A stretch of DNA of 64,000 bases from Microbacterium ginsengisoli (GCF_000956535.1 NZ_JYIY01000071.1:1-64000); one strand, 5' to 3'. Positions 1-9,862 are shown, counted from the first letter of the stretch. Made by a program: numbers and translations. The notes: a model not told the origin generated them from the sequence alone.

Positions 1-404
1 AGGATGCCCCGCATGCGGCCGGGGCGCTGCGCCTCCGCCCGGCCGGCCGCCCGCGCGAGGTCGCCGGGCGATGAGGAGCGCGGCTGCTCGCGCACGGGCA
101 GCTCGGTGCGCATGCGTCGCTCGATCACTCCGCGCTGGTCGGGTGTGAGCCGGGCGAACGCGTCGCGGTGGATCTGCTCGATGTGCTGCGGGTCGGCGGT
201 CTGCATCAGGTAGTCGTAGCGCGCGATCGCCTGACGATCGGCGGACGATGCAGCCGTCGCGTCGCGCCCGGGGACCGGCGGCGGGGTGAGCGGATCACGA
301 GCGGATGCCGCGCCCTGCCCTCCGACCGAGCGGCGCACCTCGCGCACCGCGTCGGAGTTCAGGGCGTTCTTGGCGAGGTCGAACAGACGGGAGAAGGAGC
401 TCAT
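1..404 (-). CDS. conserved hypothetical protein, 3' end outside window
   Basis: The frame is open without a stop from an ATG at 404 down to the window edge (at least 134 codons), so the C-terminus lies off the left side. The protein begins MSSFSRLFDLAKNALNS and has a polar middle with a segment rich in Asp, Gln and Arg (around residues 65-105), then a Pro/Ser/Arg/Ala-rich stretch. There is no signal peptide or membrane segment in the visible part. An AAAGG purine run lies about 8 nt before the ATG. Codons end in G or C almost throughout, which supports it as real. I do not recognise a family with a known function. It is divergent to the membrane-protein gene at 731. Confidence 0.7.
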   Translation of the reverse strand, partial: MSSFSRLFDLAKNALNSDAVREVRRSVGGQGAASARDPLTPPPVPGRDATAASSADRQAIARYDYLMQTADPQHIEQIHRDAFARLTPDQRGVIERRMRTELPVREQPRSSSPGDLARAAGRAEAQRPGRMRGI

Positions 405-730
405 CTCGAACCTTTCGTGGCGATGGGTGCGGCCGCGGCATCCATTCGTCGAAGGCGCGAGCGCACGACATCGATCGCCCTGCGGGCGGTGCGGTCGATG
501 AGTGGCAAGGGATGCTCCGGGGACGGCGTGCAACGGACGCCAAGGTCTCCTCCACCCGGGGTGGGCCGGCGCACCGGGTCACGATCGCGTGACCGTAATG
601 ACGGCGTCGCCGCAGACGGGAGTACTCCCCTTGCTGGCCTCCACGGTAGGGGGTCGGCCTGGACAACGGCTCCACACCCAGGCCGGAGCCTCGGCACCCA
701 TCAACCTTCAGTATGGCTTAAGCTAGCACC
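405..730. other. intergenic region between divergent genes
   Basis: 326 bases without a convincing gene. Short frames here lack third-position GC bias. It should hold the promoters of both divergent genes; the only element I can place is the TAAGCT box next to the start at 731. No repeat or RNA gene was seen. Confidence 0.5.
719..724 (+). promoter_or_regulatory. -10 box of leaderless gene at 731
   Basis: TAAGCT fits the actinobacterial TANNNT -10 pattern and ends 6 nt before the ATG at 731. Transcription would therefore start at or next to the A of the start codon. No Shine-Dalgarno sequence is present, which agrees with a leaderless mRNA. Confidence 0.45.
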
Positions 731-1227
731 ATGTCACTCGAACCGATGCTGCGCCGACTCGACCGGATCGCGGGCGGCCGTGCCGCCGATCATCGCGTCG
801 AGCCGTCGACCGACCCCCAGGTGCGGCGCGCCTTCACCGTGATCGCCTGGCTGCTTGTCGTGTGCTTCCTTCTCGGCATCGCGACCGTCGTCACGGGGGT
901 CGTCCTGCTCGCCGTCGGCGCCGAGGTGACGATCGCCGTGTGGATGCGCTGCCTCGTCGTGCTCGGCATCTCCACGACGCTCTTCTACTTCCTCTGGCGC
1001 GCTCGCGCCGGCTGGTACTGGGCCTACCGCCGCCTGCAGCTGTTCAGCCGCATCTTTCCCGTCATCGCGCTGGTGCTCGCGGCGATCCCCGGGCTCTATC
1101 CGCTGTGGGTGATCACCGAGCAGATCGTGTTCGCGCTGATCCTCATCGGCGTCTCCGACTACCTGCAGACCGACTACATGCGCGCGGCGTTCCCGAAGCC
1201 GGCCGGGCGCGAGCCGGGGACTGACGC

Positions 1228-1231
<4 letters not shown>
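731..1231 (+). CDS. four-helix membrane protein of unknown function
   Basis: 166 residues. About 35 polar residues are followed by four hydrophobic segments (roughly residues 36-60, 65-88, 107-126 and 128-146), with a Trp/Tyr/Arg-rich loop between the second and third. This is a small integral membrane protein with no catalytic motif visible; function unknown. The ATG is 6 nt after a TANNNT box, so the message is probably leaderless. Its stop codon interlocks with that of the convergent ABC1-kinase gene: the two TAG stops share the palindrome CTAG and the genes overlap by 4 bp. No terminator fits between them, so transcripts may collide here. Confidence 0.75.
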
Positions 1232-2943
<1,712 letters not shown>

Positions 2944-2981
2944 TGATTCTCCTTGACGCCGACGGGCCGGCGGCACGCCGG

Positions 2982-3557
2982 TCAGGCCTGGGCGAGGATC
3001 GAGTAGAGCTTACGCCGCGCCTCATCGAGCACCGCGGCAGCCTCCTCCGCCTGCTCCTTTGTGCCGCTGCGGGCGACCTGCGCCGCCGCCTGGGCGAGCT
3101 CGACCGCGGCCTTGGGCAGCACACCGAAGCCCGACGCGTCCTTGATGCTCGGCGCCTCCCAGGGAGCGGACTTCTCGGACGCCTCCTCGGCAGCCTCGCG
3201 GCCCGCGTCGGTGAGGGAATAGGTCTTGCGACCGTTCGACTCCTCGGCGCTGATGAGGCCCTCGTCGGCGAGGAGCTGCAGCGTCGGGTAGACCGAGCCG
3301 GCGCTCGGCTTCCATGCCCCGCCGGACCGCTCGGCGATCTCGCTGATGATCTGGTAGCCGTGCATGGGCTGCTCGGCGAGGAGCGCCAGCACCGCGGCGC
3401 GCACATCGCCGCGACCCATGCGCATGCCGACACGCTTGTCGAAGGCACCGCGCAACTGCTCGAACTGCTCCCACACGTTGCCGCCCGGGCCGCGTCCGCC
3501 GAACCCCCGGGGTCCGCCGCCGAACCCGCCGAAGCCGCCACCGAATCCACCGCTCAT
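2982..3557 (-). CDS. PadR-family transcriptional regulator
   Basis: 191 residues. A Gly/Phe-rich N-terminal arm (first about 30 residues, repeated GGFGG) precedes a PadR winged helix with the typical LALLAEQPMHGYQI start and the GSVYPTLQLLADEGLI recognition/wing region, then a Glu/Ala-rich helical C-terminal dimerisation part. PadR proteins are repressors, usually released by phenolics or drugs. The ATG at 3557 has GGAGGG 5 nt upstream, so the in-frame start six codons earlier is less likely. It heads an operon with the ABC1 kinase and probably represses its own promoter through the AT-rich palindromes just upstream. The glycine-rich arm is unusual for PadR but common in actinobacterial members. 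Confidence 0.88.
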   Translation of the reverse strand: MSGGFGGGFGGFGGGPRGFGGRGPGGNVWEQFEQLRGAFDKRVGMRMGRGDVRAAVLALLAEQPMHGYQIISEIAERSGGAWKPSAGSVYPTLQLLADEGLISAEESNGRKTYSLTDAGREAAEEASEKSAPWEAPSIKDASGFGVLPKAAVELAQAAAQVARSGTKEQAEEAAAVLDEARRKLYSILAQA

Positions 3558-3581
3558 GATGCCCTCCAGGCCCACTCGACT

Positions 3582-3608
3582 ATCGAACGATGGTTAACGA
3601 TATATCGA
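3582..3608. promoter_or_regulatory. candidate PadR operator/promoter
   Basis: An AT-rich island in a 70 % GC background holds three adjacent palindromes: ATCGAACGAT (3582-3591), GTTAAC (3593-3598) and the perfect CGATATATCG (3599-3608). It lies 25-51 bp upstream of the padR-like start, where an autorepressor operator and -10/-35 boxes would sit. The assignment rests on position and symmetry only. Confidence 0.5.
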
Positions 3609-3696
3609 GATGTGTCGAAGAGGAAGGGGATGATCGGCTGTCTGCGAATCCGCCCGCGGCGGCCCGCGGCATCCGTTCCGCTGGTTGACTGAGGCC

Positions 3697-4359
3697 ATGG
3701 ATGCCGCGGCGATGTTCCCCCTCGGGACCGTGCTGTTCCCGCACACGCCGCTACTGCTGCGCATCTTCGAGCCCCGCTACCTCACGATGCTCGGTCGCCT
3801 CCTCGACGACGAGGAGCCGCAGTTCGGCGTCGTGCTGATCGCGCGCGGTCGGGAGGCCGGCGGCGGCGAGGAGCGCGAGGGCATCGCCACGATGGCACGC
3901 ATCGTGAAGGTCGACCCAAGCGGCACCGATGCCCTGCACGTCATCGCCGTCGGCGGCGAGCGCGTCGTCGTCGACCGCTGGCTCGACGACGACCCGTACC
4001 CGCAAGCGGATGCGTCACCCCTTCCCCGGCTCACGTGGGACGAGGCGCTCGCGCCGCTGCGCGCCGAGGCCGAGCGCACCGTGCGGCGCGTGCTCACCCG
4101 CGCGGCGGAGTTCCGCGATCTGCAGTGGGACGCCGACACCGAGCTGTCCGACGACCCGGTCGAGTCCGCCTGGCAGCTGGCCGCGATCGCACCGCTCGGC
4201 GAGTTCGACCGCTACACGCTGCTGCGCTCGACCACGATGGGCGGGCTGCTGCGCGGCATCCTCGATCTGACCCTCGACGTGGAGCCCGTCGTCACCGCCC
4301 CGCCCATCGACATCGAGGACGCCTTCGGCGGCGAACCGGGCGACCCCCGCGACGACTGA
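3697..4359 (+). CDS. LON N-terminal-domain (substrate-binding) protein
   Basis: 220 residues resembling the stand-alone LON N-domain (PF02190) found in many bacteria without the Lon ATPase or protease. The start reads FPLGTVLFPHTPLLLRIFEPRY, the classic Lon-N opening, followed by a GVVLI strand and a helical C-terminal half. The partner is unknown; in Lon this domain recognises substrates. ATG 3697 is preferred because homologues begin just before the FPLG motif; an in-frame TTG at 3685 is an alternative. There is no good Shine-Dalgarno, so it may be leaderless. It is convergent with the lipoprotein gene, 2 bp apart. Confidence 0.8.
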   Translation: MDAAAMFPLGTVLFPHTPLLLRIFEPRYLTMLGRLLDDEEPQFGVVLIARGREAGGGEEREGIATMARIVKVDPSGTDALHVIAVGGERVVVDRWLDDDPYPQADASPLPRLTWDEALAPLRAEAERTVRRVLTRAAEFRDLQWDADTELSDDPVESAWQLAAIAPLGEFDRYTLLRSTTMGGLLRGILDLTLDVEPVVTAPPIDIEDAFGGEPGDPRDD

Positions 4360-4361
4360 GG

Positions 4362-4769
4362 TCAGCCGCCGCCCTTGCCCTTCCCCTTGCCGTTCCCGTT
4401 GTTCCCACTGCTGCCGTTGTCACCGTGATTGCCGGAGCCGCCGGTCGACACGGTCGTGGAGGTGGGACGGGGAGTCGGACTCGCGGGAGCCGTCAACGCC
4501 GCGATGTCGGCGCGCACCAGCGCGATCGTCGCGTCGATCGCATCGGCGCGGTCGGTCGACAGCCTGCCGCTCGATCGGTCCGCGGCAACCTGGTTCTCGA
4601 GGTCATCGATCGTCGCGGTTGCGCCCGCGTAGTCGCCGCTCTGCGCCTGCTCGGCGGCATCCGCGACGAGCGCCTGCAGCGCGGCAGCCGGGGACGGCGA
4701 GGGACTCGCGCACCCGGCGAGGGCGAGCGCTGCGATCGTCATGATCACGGCACGGGTGGTCCGCCTCAT
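4362..4769 (-). CDS. secreted lipoprotein coupled to Ser/Thr kinase
   Basis: 135 residues. A basic N-terminus and hydrophobic core end in the lipobox LALAGC (lipidated Cys 20), then a helical region of about 75 residues and a low-complexity tail of Ser/Thr/Pro followed by Gly, Asn, Asp and Lys. It should be lipid-anchored outside the membrane. Its ATG overlaps the stop of the kinase gene as ATGA, so the two are translationally coupled and may work together: the kinase has an extracellular C-terminal stub and this protein could be its ligand-sensing or cell-wall partner. That link is inference from coupling only. No enzyme motif is visible. Confidence 0.75.
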   Translation of the reverse strand: MRRTTRAVIMTIAALALAGCASPSPSPAAALQALVADAAEQAQSGDYAGATATIDDLENQVAADRSSGRLSTDRADAIDATIALVRADIAALTAPASPTPRPTSTTVSTGGSGNHGDNGSSGNNGNGKGKGKGGG

Positions 4770-6013
4770 CCGCCGACCTGCGTCCACAGTTGCTGCAGGT
4801 GAGAGCCGAGGTCGCCGGGCACCGCGGGCATGGTCGGCTGAACCGTCGGGTGCGGGCCCGCAGAGGCGAAACCGATCGCGACAACCACGACCCCGATCAC
4901 CACGATCAGTGCAACGACCGCGGGTACGACCCAGCGGGAGGTTCGCCGGCGAGGCGCCTCGGCTCGGCGCCGTTGACCTGGCGCCGTGGCCTCCGCCGAC
5001 GGCTCGGGCGGCAGGTCGGGACGTGTCGGCGCACCCGTAGGCAGCGCGGTGAGGTTCTGCGGTGCGTCGTCAGTTGCCGCAGACGCAGGCTCGCCATCGG
5101 GTCGCACTGTGACCGGCCCGCTCACCGCGGACCACACCTCGGTGGCACCAGAGAGATCGTCGCCACGCATCAAGGCGAGCGCAGCGTCGGCCACGTGGGC
5201 CGCCGTGGGCCGCGCCTCGGGCTCGATCTGCAGCATCGCGTCGAGCAATGTGCGCCAGCCGTCGGCGATGCCCGCCGGGATCTCCGGGGAGCGCGTCAGT
5301 CGGATGGCGAGCGCTTCGTGCGGTGTCGCCCCGGCGAACGCTGGCGCGCCGGTCAGTACCTCGAGCAGGAGCAGACCGAGAGAGTAGACATCCGCCGGCG
5401 TCGCAGGCTTGGCGCCCTTCACCTGCTCTGGACTGAGGTAGGCCGCCGTTCCGACGAGGGTTCCGGTCGCGGTGACGCGTGTGGTGTCGATGAGAGAGGC
5501 GATGCCGAAATCGGCGAGAGTTGCGAGCGGCGGATGCCCCGGGGTGTGAGCGGGCCTCAGCAAGACGTTGGCCGGTTTGATGTCGCGGTGGACGATGCCT
5601 CGCCGGTGAATGACGGCGAGCGCACCTGCGAGCTGTGCGGCCACGTCCGCCGTGCGGGCCGGCGAGAAGGCTCCCGTGCGAACGAGGGTGTCACGCAGGT
5701 TTGGGCCGTCGATGAACTCCATCACTAAGTAGGGAGGTTCGGCGTCGATCTGAGCGTCGTACAGAGTGACCAGGTTGGGGTGCGCGAGTGAAGCCAGGAG
5801 CCGCGTCTCGCTCGCCACGCGGCTTCGCTCGGAGCGATCAGTGCCGTCCAGGGTGAACATCTTCACGGCTACGGTGCGCCCGAGCTGTGCGTCGTTGGCG
5901 CGCCACACCCTCGCGTAGCCGCCACTGCCGATCACGTCCTCGAGCACATATCGCCCGCTGAGGGCGACTCCGAGATCCGGGACCAGCGGTGCGGTTGCCG
6001 TGTCGTCATCCAC
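4766..6013 (-). CDS. membrane-anchored Ser/Thr protein kinase (Hanks type)
   Basis: 415 residues. The kinase domain spans about residues 22-280: Gly loop IGSGGYARVW, catalytic Lys in AVKMF (near 50), HRDIKPAN (near 139), DFG (near 168) and the activation-segment end LSPEQ. A Pro/Thr/Ala-rich linker leads to one membrane helix (about 358-381) and a short external tail of about 35 residues with no PASTA repeats, so it differs from PknB. The start is a GTG at 6013 with GGAGG 8 nt upstream; longer in-frame readings run into the neighbouring gene and lose the Shine-Dalgarno. It shares an ATGA overlap with the downstream lipoprotein gene. It probably signals an envelope state to cytoplasmic targets. 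Confidence 0.9.
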   Translation of the reverse strand: MDDDTATAPLVPDLGVALSGRYVLEDVIGSGGYARVWRANDAQLGRTVAVKMFTLDGTDRSERSRVASETRLLASLAHPNLVTLYDAQIDAEPPYLVMEFIDGPNLRDTLVRTGAFSPARTADVAAQLAGALAVIHRRGIVHRDIKPANVLLRPAHTPGHPPLATLADFGIASLIDTTRVTATGTLVGTAAYLSPEQVKGAKPATPADVYSLGLLLLEVLTGAPAFAGATPHEALAIRLTRSPEIPAGIADGWRTLLDAMLQIEPEARPTAAHVADAALALMRGDDLSGATEVWSAVSGPVTVRPDGEPASAATDDAPQNLTALPTGAPTRPDLPPEPSAEATAPGQRRRAEAPRRRTSRWVVPAVVALIVVIGVVVVAIGFASAGPHPTVQPTMPAVPGDLGSHLQQLWTQVGG

Positions 6014-6087
6014 GGGGATCACCTCCGGGCCCCCATGCTGGCACACACCCCGGCGCCGGCCGCGGTGCTTGACAACAGCCCGAGCGC

Positions 6088-7176
6088 TCAGCGCAGGCCG
6101 ACCACCGGCATCCCGAGCCACTCGCCGAGATCGAACAGCTCGGCCCTCACCATCTCGGTCTCGTCCTCGTCGAACGGCACCAGCTCGTGCAGCGCATTCA
6201 CCCGCAGCACGTTCTCGCTGCGATCGATCTGCGCGTCGAGCAAGCCGATGAACCGGTCGCCCACGAGGATCGGATGCGCGAAGAAGCCGTAGACGCGCTG
6301 GTCCTTCGGCTTGAACTGCTCGAGCACGAAGTCGAAGTCGAAGAGCTCCCGCAGCCGGGGCCGGTCGAACAGCGTCGTGTCGTACGGGTTCAGAATCGCC
6401 ACCCGTCCGCCGGCGTCCTCGTCGAGGGCGGCGAGCGCGGTCGGGTCGACCCGCCATCTCCACGACGAGCCCTCGACCGTCGCCGCGAGCCCCGCGGTAC
6501 CGGCTCCGCTCCAGGGCGACTTCTGCTTGGCGAGCCCCGCGGCCTGCAGGCGTCGCCCTTCGTAAAGGCGCGCCGCCTCCTCTTCGCCGTACTGCGGCAG
6601 GTCAGACGGGAACACCCGCTCGGCGAGATCCCACACCTTCGTGCGTCCCTCGCGCCGTACGACGGCGACCTCGCCCGTGCGCATCAGGAACTCGAGCATG
6701 TGCGGCACCTGGTTCGGCCCGTACCACCCGCTGTCGCTGTGGCAGGCGACCTGCGCGGTGTCGGGGATCTCGCTCGCCTTCAGCGGCCCCTCGCCTCGCA
6801 GCCGCGCGAGCACCTCGTGCTTGAACATCGGGTTGGCGGCCAACCACTCCTTGGTGCGGTCCCGCAGCGGCATCGCCCGCATGCGCGGCAGCATGAGCGG
6901 CAGCAGGCTCACCGGGCGGAACGTGCCGTCGTACTCGAACAGCAGCCGGTCGATCTCGACAGCCTTCTGCAGCTGACCCGACTCGTACGACCAGCCGATG
7001 CGCGACCACATCATGGTGTTCTCGCACGTGGAGATCACGCTCGTCGGGTCGATCTTGATGATCGCCAGCTGCTCGGCGACCTCGACGACGTCGCCCGGAC
7101 GCTCCGCGTCGAGCAGCGCCGCACGCACGGCGATGCGCCGCGCCTCGTCGTTCGACAGCTGCACCGTGTCGGTCAC
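6088..7176 (-). CDS. HTH_42 winged-helix protein (AlkZ/YcaQ-like glycosylase superfamily)
   Basis: 362 residues of the HTH_42 superfamily, which contains AlkZ and YcaQ, DNA glycosylases that unhook interstrand crosslinks. The catalytic loop of that family (QxQ in AlkZ, QxD in YcaQ) aligns with AIIKIDPTSV here, so the Gln is a Lys while the Asp is kept. The WSRIG motif, the C-terminal DTTLFDRPRL and the GFFAHPILVGDRFIG block fit the family well. It may be a DNA-repair enzyme with altered chemistry or a DNA-binding relative. It starts with GTG overlapping the stop of the preceding SRPBCC gene (GTGA), so the two are coupled. Confidence 0.8.
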   Translation of the reverse strand: MTDTVQLSNDEARRIAVRAALLDAERPGDVVEVAEQLAIIKIDPTSVISTCENTMMWSRIGWSYESGQLQKAVEIDRLLFEYDGTFRPVSLLPLMLPRMRAMPLRDRTKEWLAANPMFKHEVLARLRGEGPLKASEIPDTAQVACHSDSGWYGPNQVPHMLEFLMRTGEVAVVRREGRTKVWDLAERVFPSDLPQYGEEEAARLYEGRRLQAAGLAKQKSPWSGAGTAGLAATVEGSSWRWRVDPTALAALDEDAGGRVAILNPYDTTLFDRPRLRELFDFDFVLEQFKPKDQRVYGFFAHPILVGDRFIGLLDAQIDRSENVLRVNALHELVPFDEDETEMVRAELFDLGEWLGMPVVGLR

Positions 7177-7658
7177 GCCGCTCCCTCCTCGGGCGCGGAG
7201 GCCGCGGCATCCAGCCTGTTCAGCTCACCCGCCAGCAGCCCGTAGGTGCGCGTGTGCGCGAGCCGAGCGTGACGGGTCATGTAGCCGACGAGCGGTGCCG
7301 GAGCGGTCACCTCGGTGACCTCGCTCACGAGCGTGCCCGCCTCGGTCGGCGTCGCGGACGTCGTCGTGGTGAGCGTGCACCCCGGCGCCGCGCGCACGTC
7401 ACCGATGAGAAGCGTCGGCGAGACGCGCGTCATGCGCGCCGGGAACCGGATCGAATAGGGGATGCCCCACACCGTCGGCCGCTCGACGATCACCCAGTCG
7501 GCCCAGACACCCCGCCCGTCCTCGCCGCGGGCGACGACGTCGGCCGAGTGGAGGTAGGGGTGCATGCCGCGGTGCCCGTCGAGTTTCGCGAGGAAGTCGA
7601 CCGCGCGCTCCGGCACGCCCGGCACGAGGGTGCTCAGCTCGAAGGATCGGATCGCCAC
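7173..7658 (-). CDS. SRPBCC (START-like) family protein
   Basis: 161 residues, GTG start at 7658. Length and pattern suit the SRPBCC/polyketide-cyclase-like fold: FELSTLVPGVPERAVDFLAKLDGHRGMHPYLHS, then a central beta-rich part and a long C-terminal helix with MTRHARLAHTRTYGLLAGEL. Such proteins bind hydrophobic ligands in a deep cavity; the ligand is unknown. A longer frame to 7817 has poor codon bias and is rejected. It is translated just before, and overlapping, the HTH_42 gene, the only functional hint. Confidence 0.72.
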   Translation of the reverse strand: MAIRSFELSTLVPGVPERAVDFLAKLDGHRGMHPYLHSADVVARGEDGRGVWADWVIVERPTVWGIPYSIRFPARMTRVSPTLLIGDVRAAPGCTLTTTTSATPTEAGTLVSEVTEVTAPAPLVGYMTRHARLAHTRTYGLLAGELNRLDAAASAPEEGAA

Positions 7659-7719
7659 GCGTCCAGCATGGCGGCGGCGTGCGACATCCGGAAGCAGGCA
7701 CTCGGATGCCGCGGCCGTC

Positions 7720-8340
7720 TCAGCTCTCGCGGAAGATGTGCACGGCCTCGCGGACGGCGTAGAAGACGATGACGACACCGACGAAGGCATCCGTCCACCA
7801 CCAGCCGAGCACCGCATCGAGCAGCAGCCCCGCGAGCACGCTCGCCGCCAGGATCCCGTCGATGAGGGTGACCCTGCCCTCGGTGACCACGACCTCGTTG
7901 CCGATGCGGCGCCCGACCGCGCTCTTCCCCGCGGCGAGAGCGAACATCACCGCGGCGGTGACGGCCGTCCAGATGATCCCGCCGAGGCTCGGCGCCGGTC
8001 GATGCACTGTCACGAGCGCCACGATCGACTGCACGGCGAGGTAGCCCGCGAGGAGCACGAACGCCAGCCCGATGAGTCGCAGCGCCCGACGACGCCGCAC
8101 CTCGCCCGTGCCGCGCAGCTCCCAGAGCACCACGGCGCTCGCGCCGATCTCGATCAGGCTGTCGAGCCCGAAGCCGGCGAGCGCGACGGAGCTCGCCGAC
8201 CACGCGAGAACGGCCAGCACGACGACGCCGACCACGTTCCACAGCAGCGTCGTCCACTCGAGCGTGACCGCGAGACGGATGCCGCGACGATCGCTGCGCT
8301 CCGACATCCCGCCGGGCGGGGTGACGCCCGGATCGGTCAC
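7720..8340 (-). CDS. small cation-diffusion-facilitator-like transporter
   Basis: 206 residues with about six membrane segments and no cytoplasmic C-terminal domain, i.e. a short CDF-like protein (six-helix module only). GFGLDSLIEIGASAVVLWE in helix 2 and TLIDGILAASVLAG in helix 5 match the Asp-bearing metal-site helices of the CDF family (D in each). The probable substrate is a divalent metal such as Zn, Co or Cd. GTG start with AGGAG 5 nt upstream, overlapping the stop of the larger CDF gene as GTGA. It is the last gene of the arsR-CDF-CDF operon, so it is likely induced by the same metal. Confidence 0.78.
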   Translation of the reverse strand: MTDPGVTPPGGMSERSDRRGIRLAVTLEWTTLLWNVVGVVVLAVLAWSASSVALAGFGLDSLIEIGASAVVLWELRGTGEVRRRRALRLIGLAFVLLAGYLAVQSIVALVTVHRPAPSLGGIIWTAVTAAVMFALAAGKSAVGRRIGNEVVVTEGRVTLIDGILAASVLAGLLLDAVLGWWWTDAFVGVVIVFYAVREAVHIFRES

Positions 8341-9491
8341 GACGACTCCTCGTGGACGTGTCCGGCAGCTGTCGTCATGACGGGCGTGACCATCTCGACC
8401 TGGAGGTCGTCGAGGCTCCGGAGTGTCGTGCGCGCCCGCTCTCGGGCGTGCCCGGCGATCGCCTGCGCATCAGCGAGGGAGGCGGCATCCGTCTCGAGTC
8501 GCACAGCCCCCTGCAGCCGGTGCCCGACCCAACGCAGCTGCACGCGTGCCACGCCGCGAACCCCGGGTGTCTCGCCGACGGCACGGTGGAGCGAGTCGAC
8601 GAGCTCGGGCTCGATGCCGTCGAGCAGCCGGCGACCGACGCTGCGCACGGTTCCCCAGAGCAGCACGACGATCGCCGCGGAGATCGCGAGGCCCACGAGC
8701 GGGTCGGCGAGCGGGAACCCAGCGAGCACGCCGAGCCCGCCGATCACGACCGCGAGCGAGGTGAAGCCGTCGGTGCGGGCGTGCACGCCGTCGGCGACGA
8801 GCGCCGCCGAGCCGATGCGCCTCCCGACACGGATGCGGTAGACGGCCACGACCTCGTTGCCGGCGAACCCGATGATCCCCGCGGCGATCACCCAGCCGAT
8901 GTTCTCGAGCGGCTGGGGGTGGATCATGCGATCGATCGACTGCCAGGCCGCGACGACGGCGGACAGGAGCACGACGAACACGATGAACAGTCCCGCGAGG
9001 TCCTCGGCTCGCCCGAGCCCGTAGGTGTAGCGGCGCGACGCCGCCCGGCGCCCCAGCACGAACGCCACCCACAGCGGCACGGCGGTGAGCGCGTCGGAGA
9101 AGTTGTGCACGGTGTCGGCGAGCAGAGCCACCGACCCGCTGATCGAGACGACAGCCGCCTGCAGCACGGTCGTGGCGAGCAACAGGAACAGGCTCACCTT
9201 GAGGGCCCGGATTCCGGCGCTGCTCGCCTCCATCGCGTCGTCGATCGAGTCCGCGGCATCGTGGGTGTGCGGGACGAAGAGGTGGGTGATGAAGCCGCGG
9301 ATGCCACCATGGGGGTGGTCATGATGATGCGGATGGTCATGACCGTGACCGTGCGGGTGGTCATGGTCATGCGGGTGGTCGTGGTCGTGCGGGTGGTCGT
9401 GGTCGCGCGGGTGGTCGTGGGCGTGGCCGCGGTGATGCCCCTGAGGATCCTCGGCGCTGCGACCGTCTGCGGCTCGCCGCGGCGCGGTCAC
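8337..9491 (-). CDS. CDF-family metal exporter with His-rich N-terminus (CzcD-like)
   Basis: 384 residues. About the first 70 residues carry a run of alternating His, Asp and Pro (HDHPHD repeats), a flexible metal-collecting arm. Six membrane segments and a cytoplasmic C-terminal domain follow. Metal-site motifs are ADTVHNFSDALT (helix 2, H..D) and ADGVHARTDG (helix 5, H...D), the HD-HD arrangement of Zn/Cd/Co exporters. The GTG start overlaps the arsR stop as GTGA; longer frames reach into arsR and are rejected. It probably exports Zn2+, Co2+ or Cd2+ and is controlled by the ArsR-type sensor upstream. Confidence 0.88.
   Translation of the reverse strand: MTAPRRAADGRSAEDPQGHHRGHAHDHPRDHDHPHDHDHPHDHDHPHGHGHDHPHHHDHPHGGIRGFITHLFVPHTHDAADSIDDAMEASSAGIRALKVSLFLLLATTVLQAAVVSISGSVALLADTVHNFSDALTAVPLWVAFVLGRRAASRRYTYGLGRAEDLAGLFIVFVVLLSAVVAAWQSIDRMIHPQPLENIGWVIAAGIIGFAGNEVVAVYRIRVGRRIGSAALVADGVHARTDGFTSLAVVIGGLGVLAGFPLADPLVGLAISAAIVVLLWGTVRSVGRRLLDGIEPELVDSLHRAVGETPGVRGVARVQLRWVGHRLQGAVRLETDAASLADAQAIAGHARERARTTLRSLDDLQVEMVTPVMTTAAGHVHEESS
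9351..9422. repeat. four tandem 18-nt repeats encoding His-rich arm
   Basis: Four consecutive 18-nt units, each close to GTGCGGGTGGTCGTGGTC on the plus strand, code for HDHPHD-type six-residue repeats of the CDF exporter on the minus strand. Units differ at one to three positions. Such arrays can gain or lose units by slippage, which would change the length of the metal-binding arm. Confidence 0.8.
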
Positions 9492-9853
9492 GAGCTGACC
9501 CTGTCGGCGTGGTGGTGACGCGGGGTGCCGCCGAGCGAGTGCTCCGCCTGGAAGATCGCGTCGCGCACCAGCTGCGACGCATGTTCGTTCTCCAGCCGGT
9601 AGAACACGCGCTGACCCTCGTGACGGGTGGCGACGATGCGCGCGAGCCGCAGTTTCGCGAGGTGCTGCGACACGGCGGCGGCCGGCTTGTCGAGGATGTC
9701 GGCGAGGTGGTTCACCGAGAGCTCTCCCGCATCCGTGAGGGCGAGCACGATGCGCACCCGCGTCGCGTCGGCGAGCATCCCGAACACCTCGACCGCCAGC
9801 TCGACGTACGGACTCTCGGTCGAGAAGCCGCATCCTTGCTTATCTGCACTCAT
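9488..9853 (-). CDS. ArsR/SmtB-family metal-sensing repressor
   Basis: 121 residues. The winged helix SVNHLADILDKPAAAVSQHLAKL (about 48-70) is typical of ArsR/SmtB. Possible metal ligands are Cys 8, His residues in the final long helix (EHASQLVRDAIFQAEH) and a C-terminal HHH, suggesting Zn/Ni/Co sensing rather than arsenite. The ATG at 9853 sits inside an inverted repeat and 8 nt after TAACGT, with no Shine-Dalgarno, so the transcript is probably leaderless and the protein self-represses by covering its own start. It is followed by two CDF exporters in one operon, each overlapping the next. Confidence 0.88.
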   Translation of the reverse strand: MSADKQGCGFSTESPYVELAVEVFGMLADATRVRIVLALTDAGELSVNHLADILDKPAAAVSQHLAKLRLARIVATRHEGQRVFYRLENEHASQLVRDAIFQAEHSLGGTPRHHHADRVSS

Positions 9854-9862
9854 ACGCAGATA
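9841..9862. promoter_or_regulatory. ArsR/SmtB operator over the arsR start
   Basis: Perfect inverted repeat TATCTGC - 8 nt - GCAGATA with the ATG of the arsR-like gene in its centre. Position, symmetry and half-site spacing match ArsR/SmtB operators. A bound repressor would block both transcription start and the start codon of the leaderless message. Confidence 0.72.

Noticed and set aside
9301..9422. Repeated DNA that at first resembled a small repeat array or CRISPR-like element
   Set aside because: The 18-nt units are contiguous without spacers and encode a His-rich protein arm in frame.
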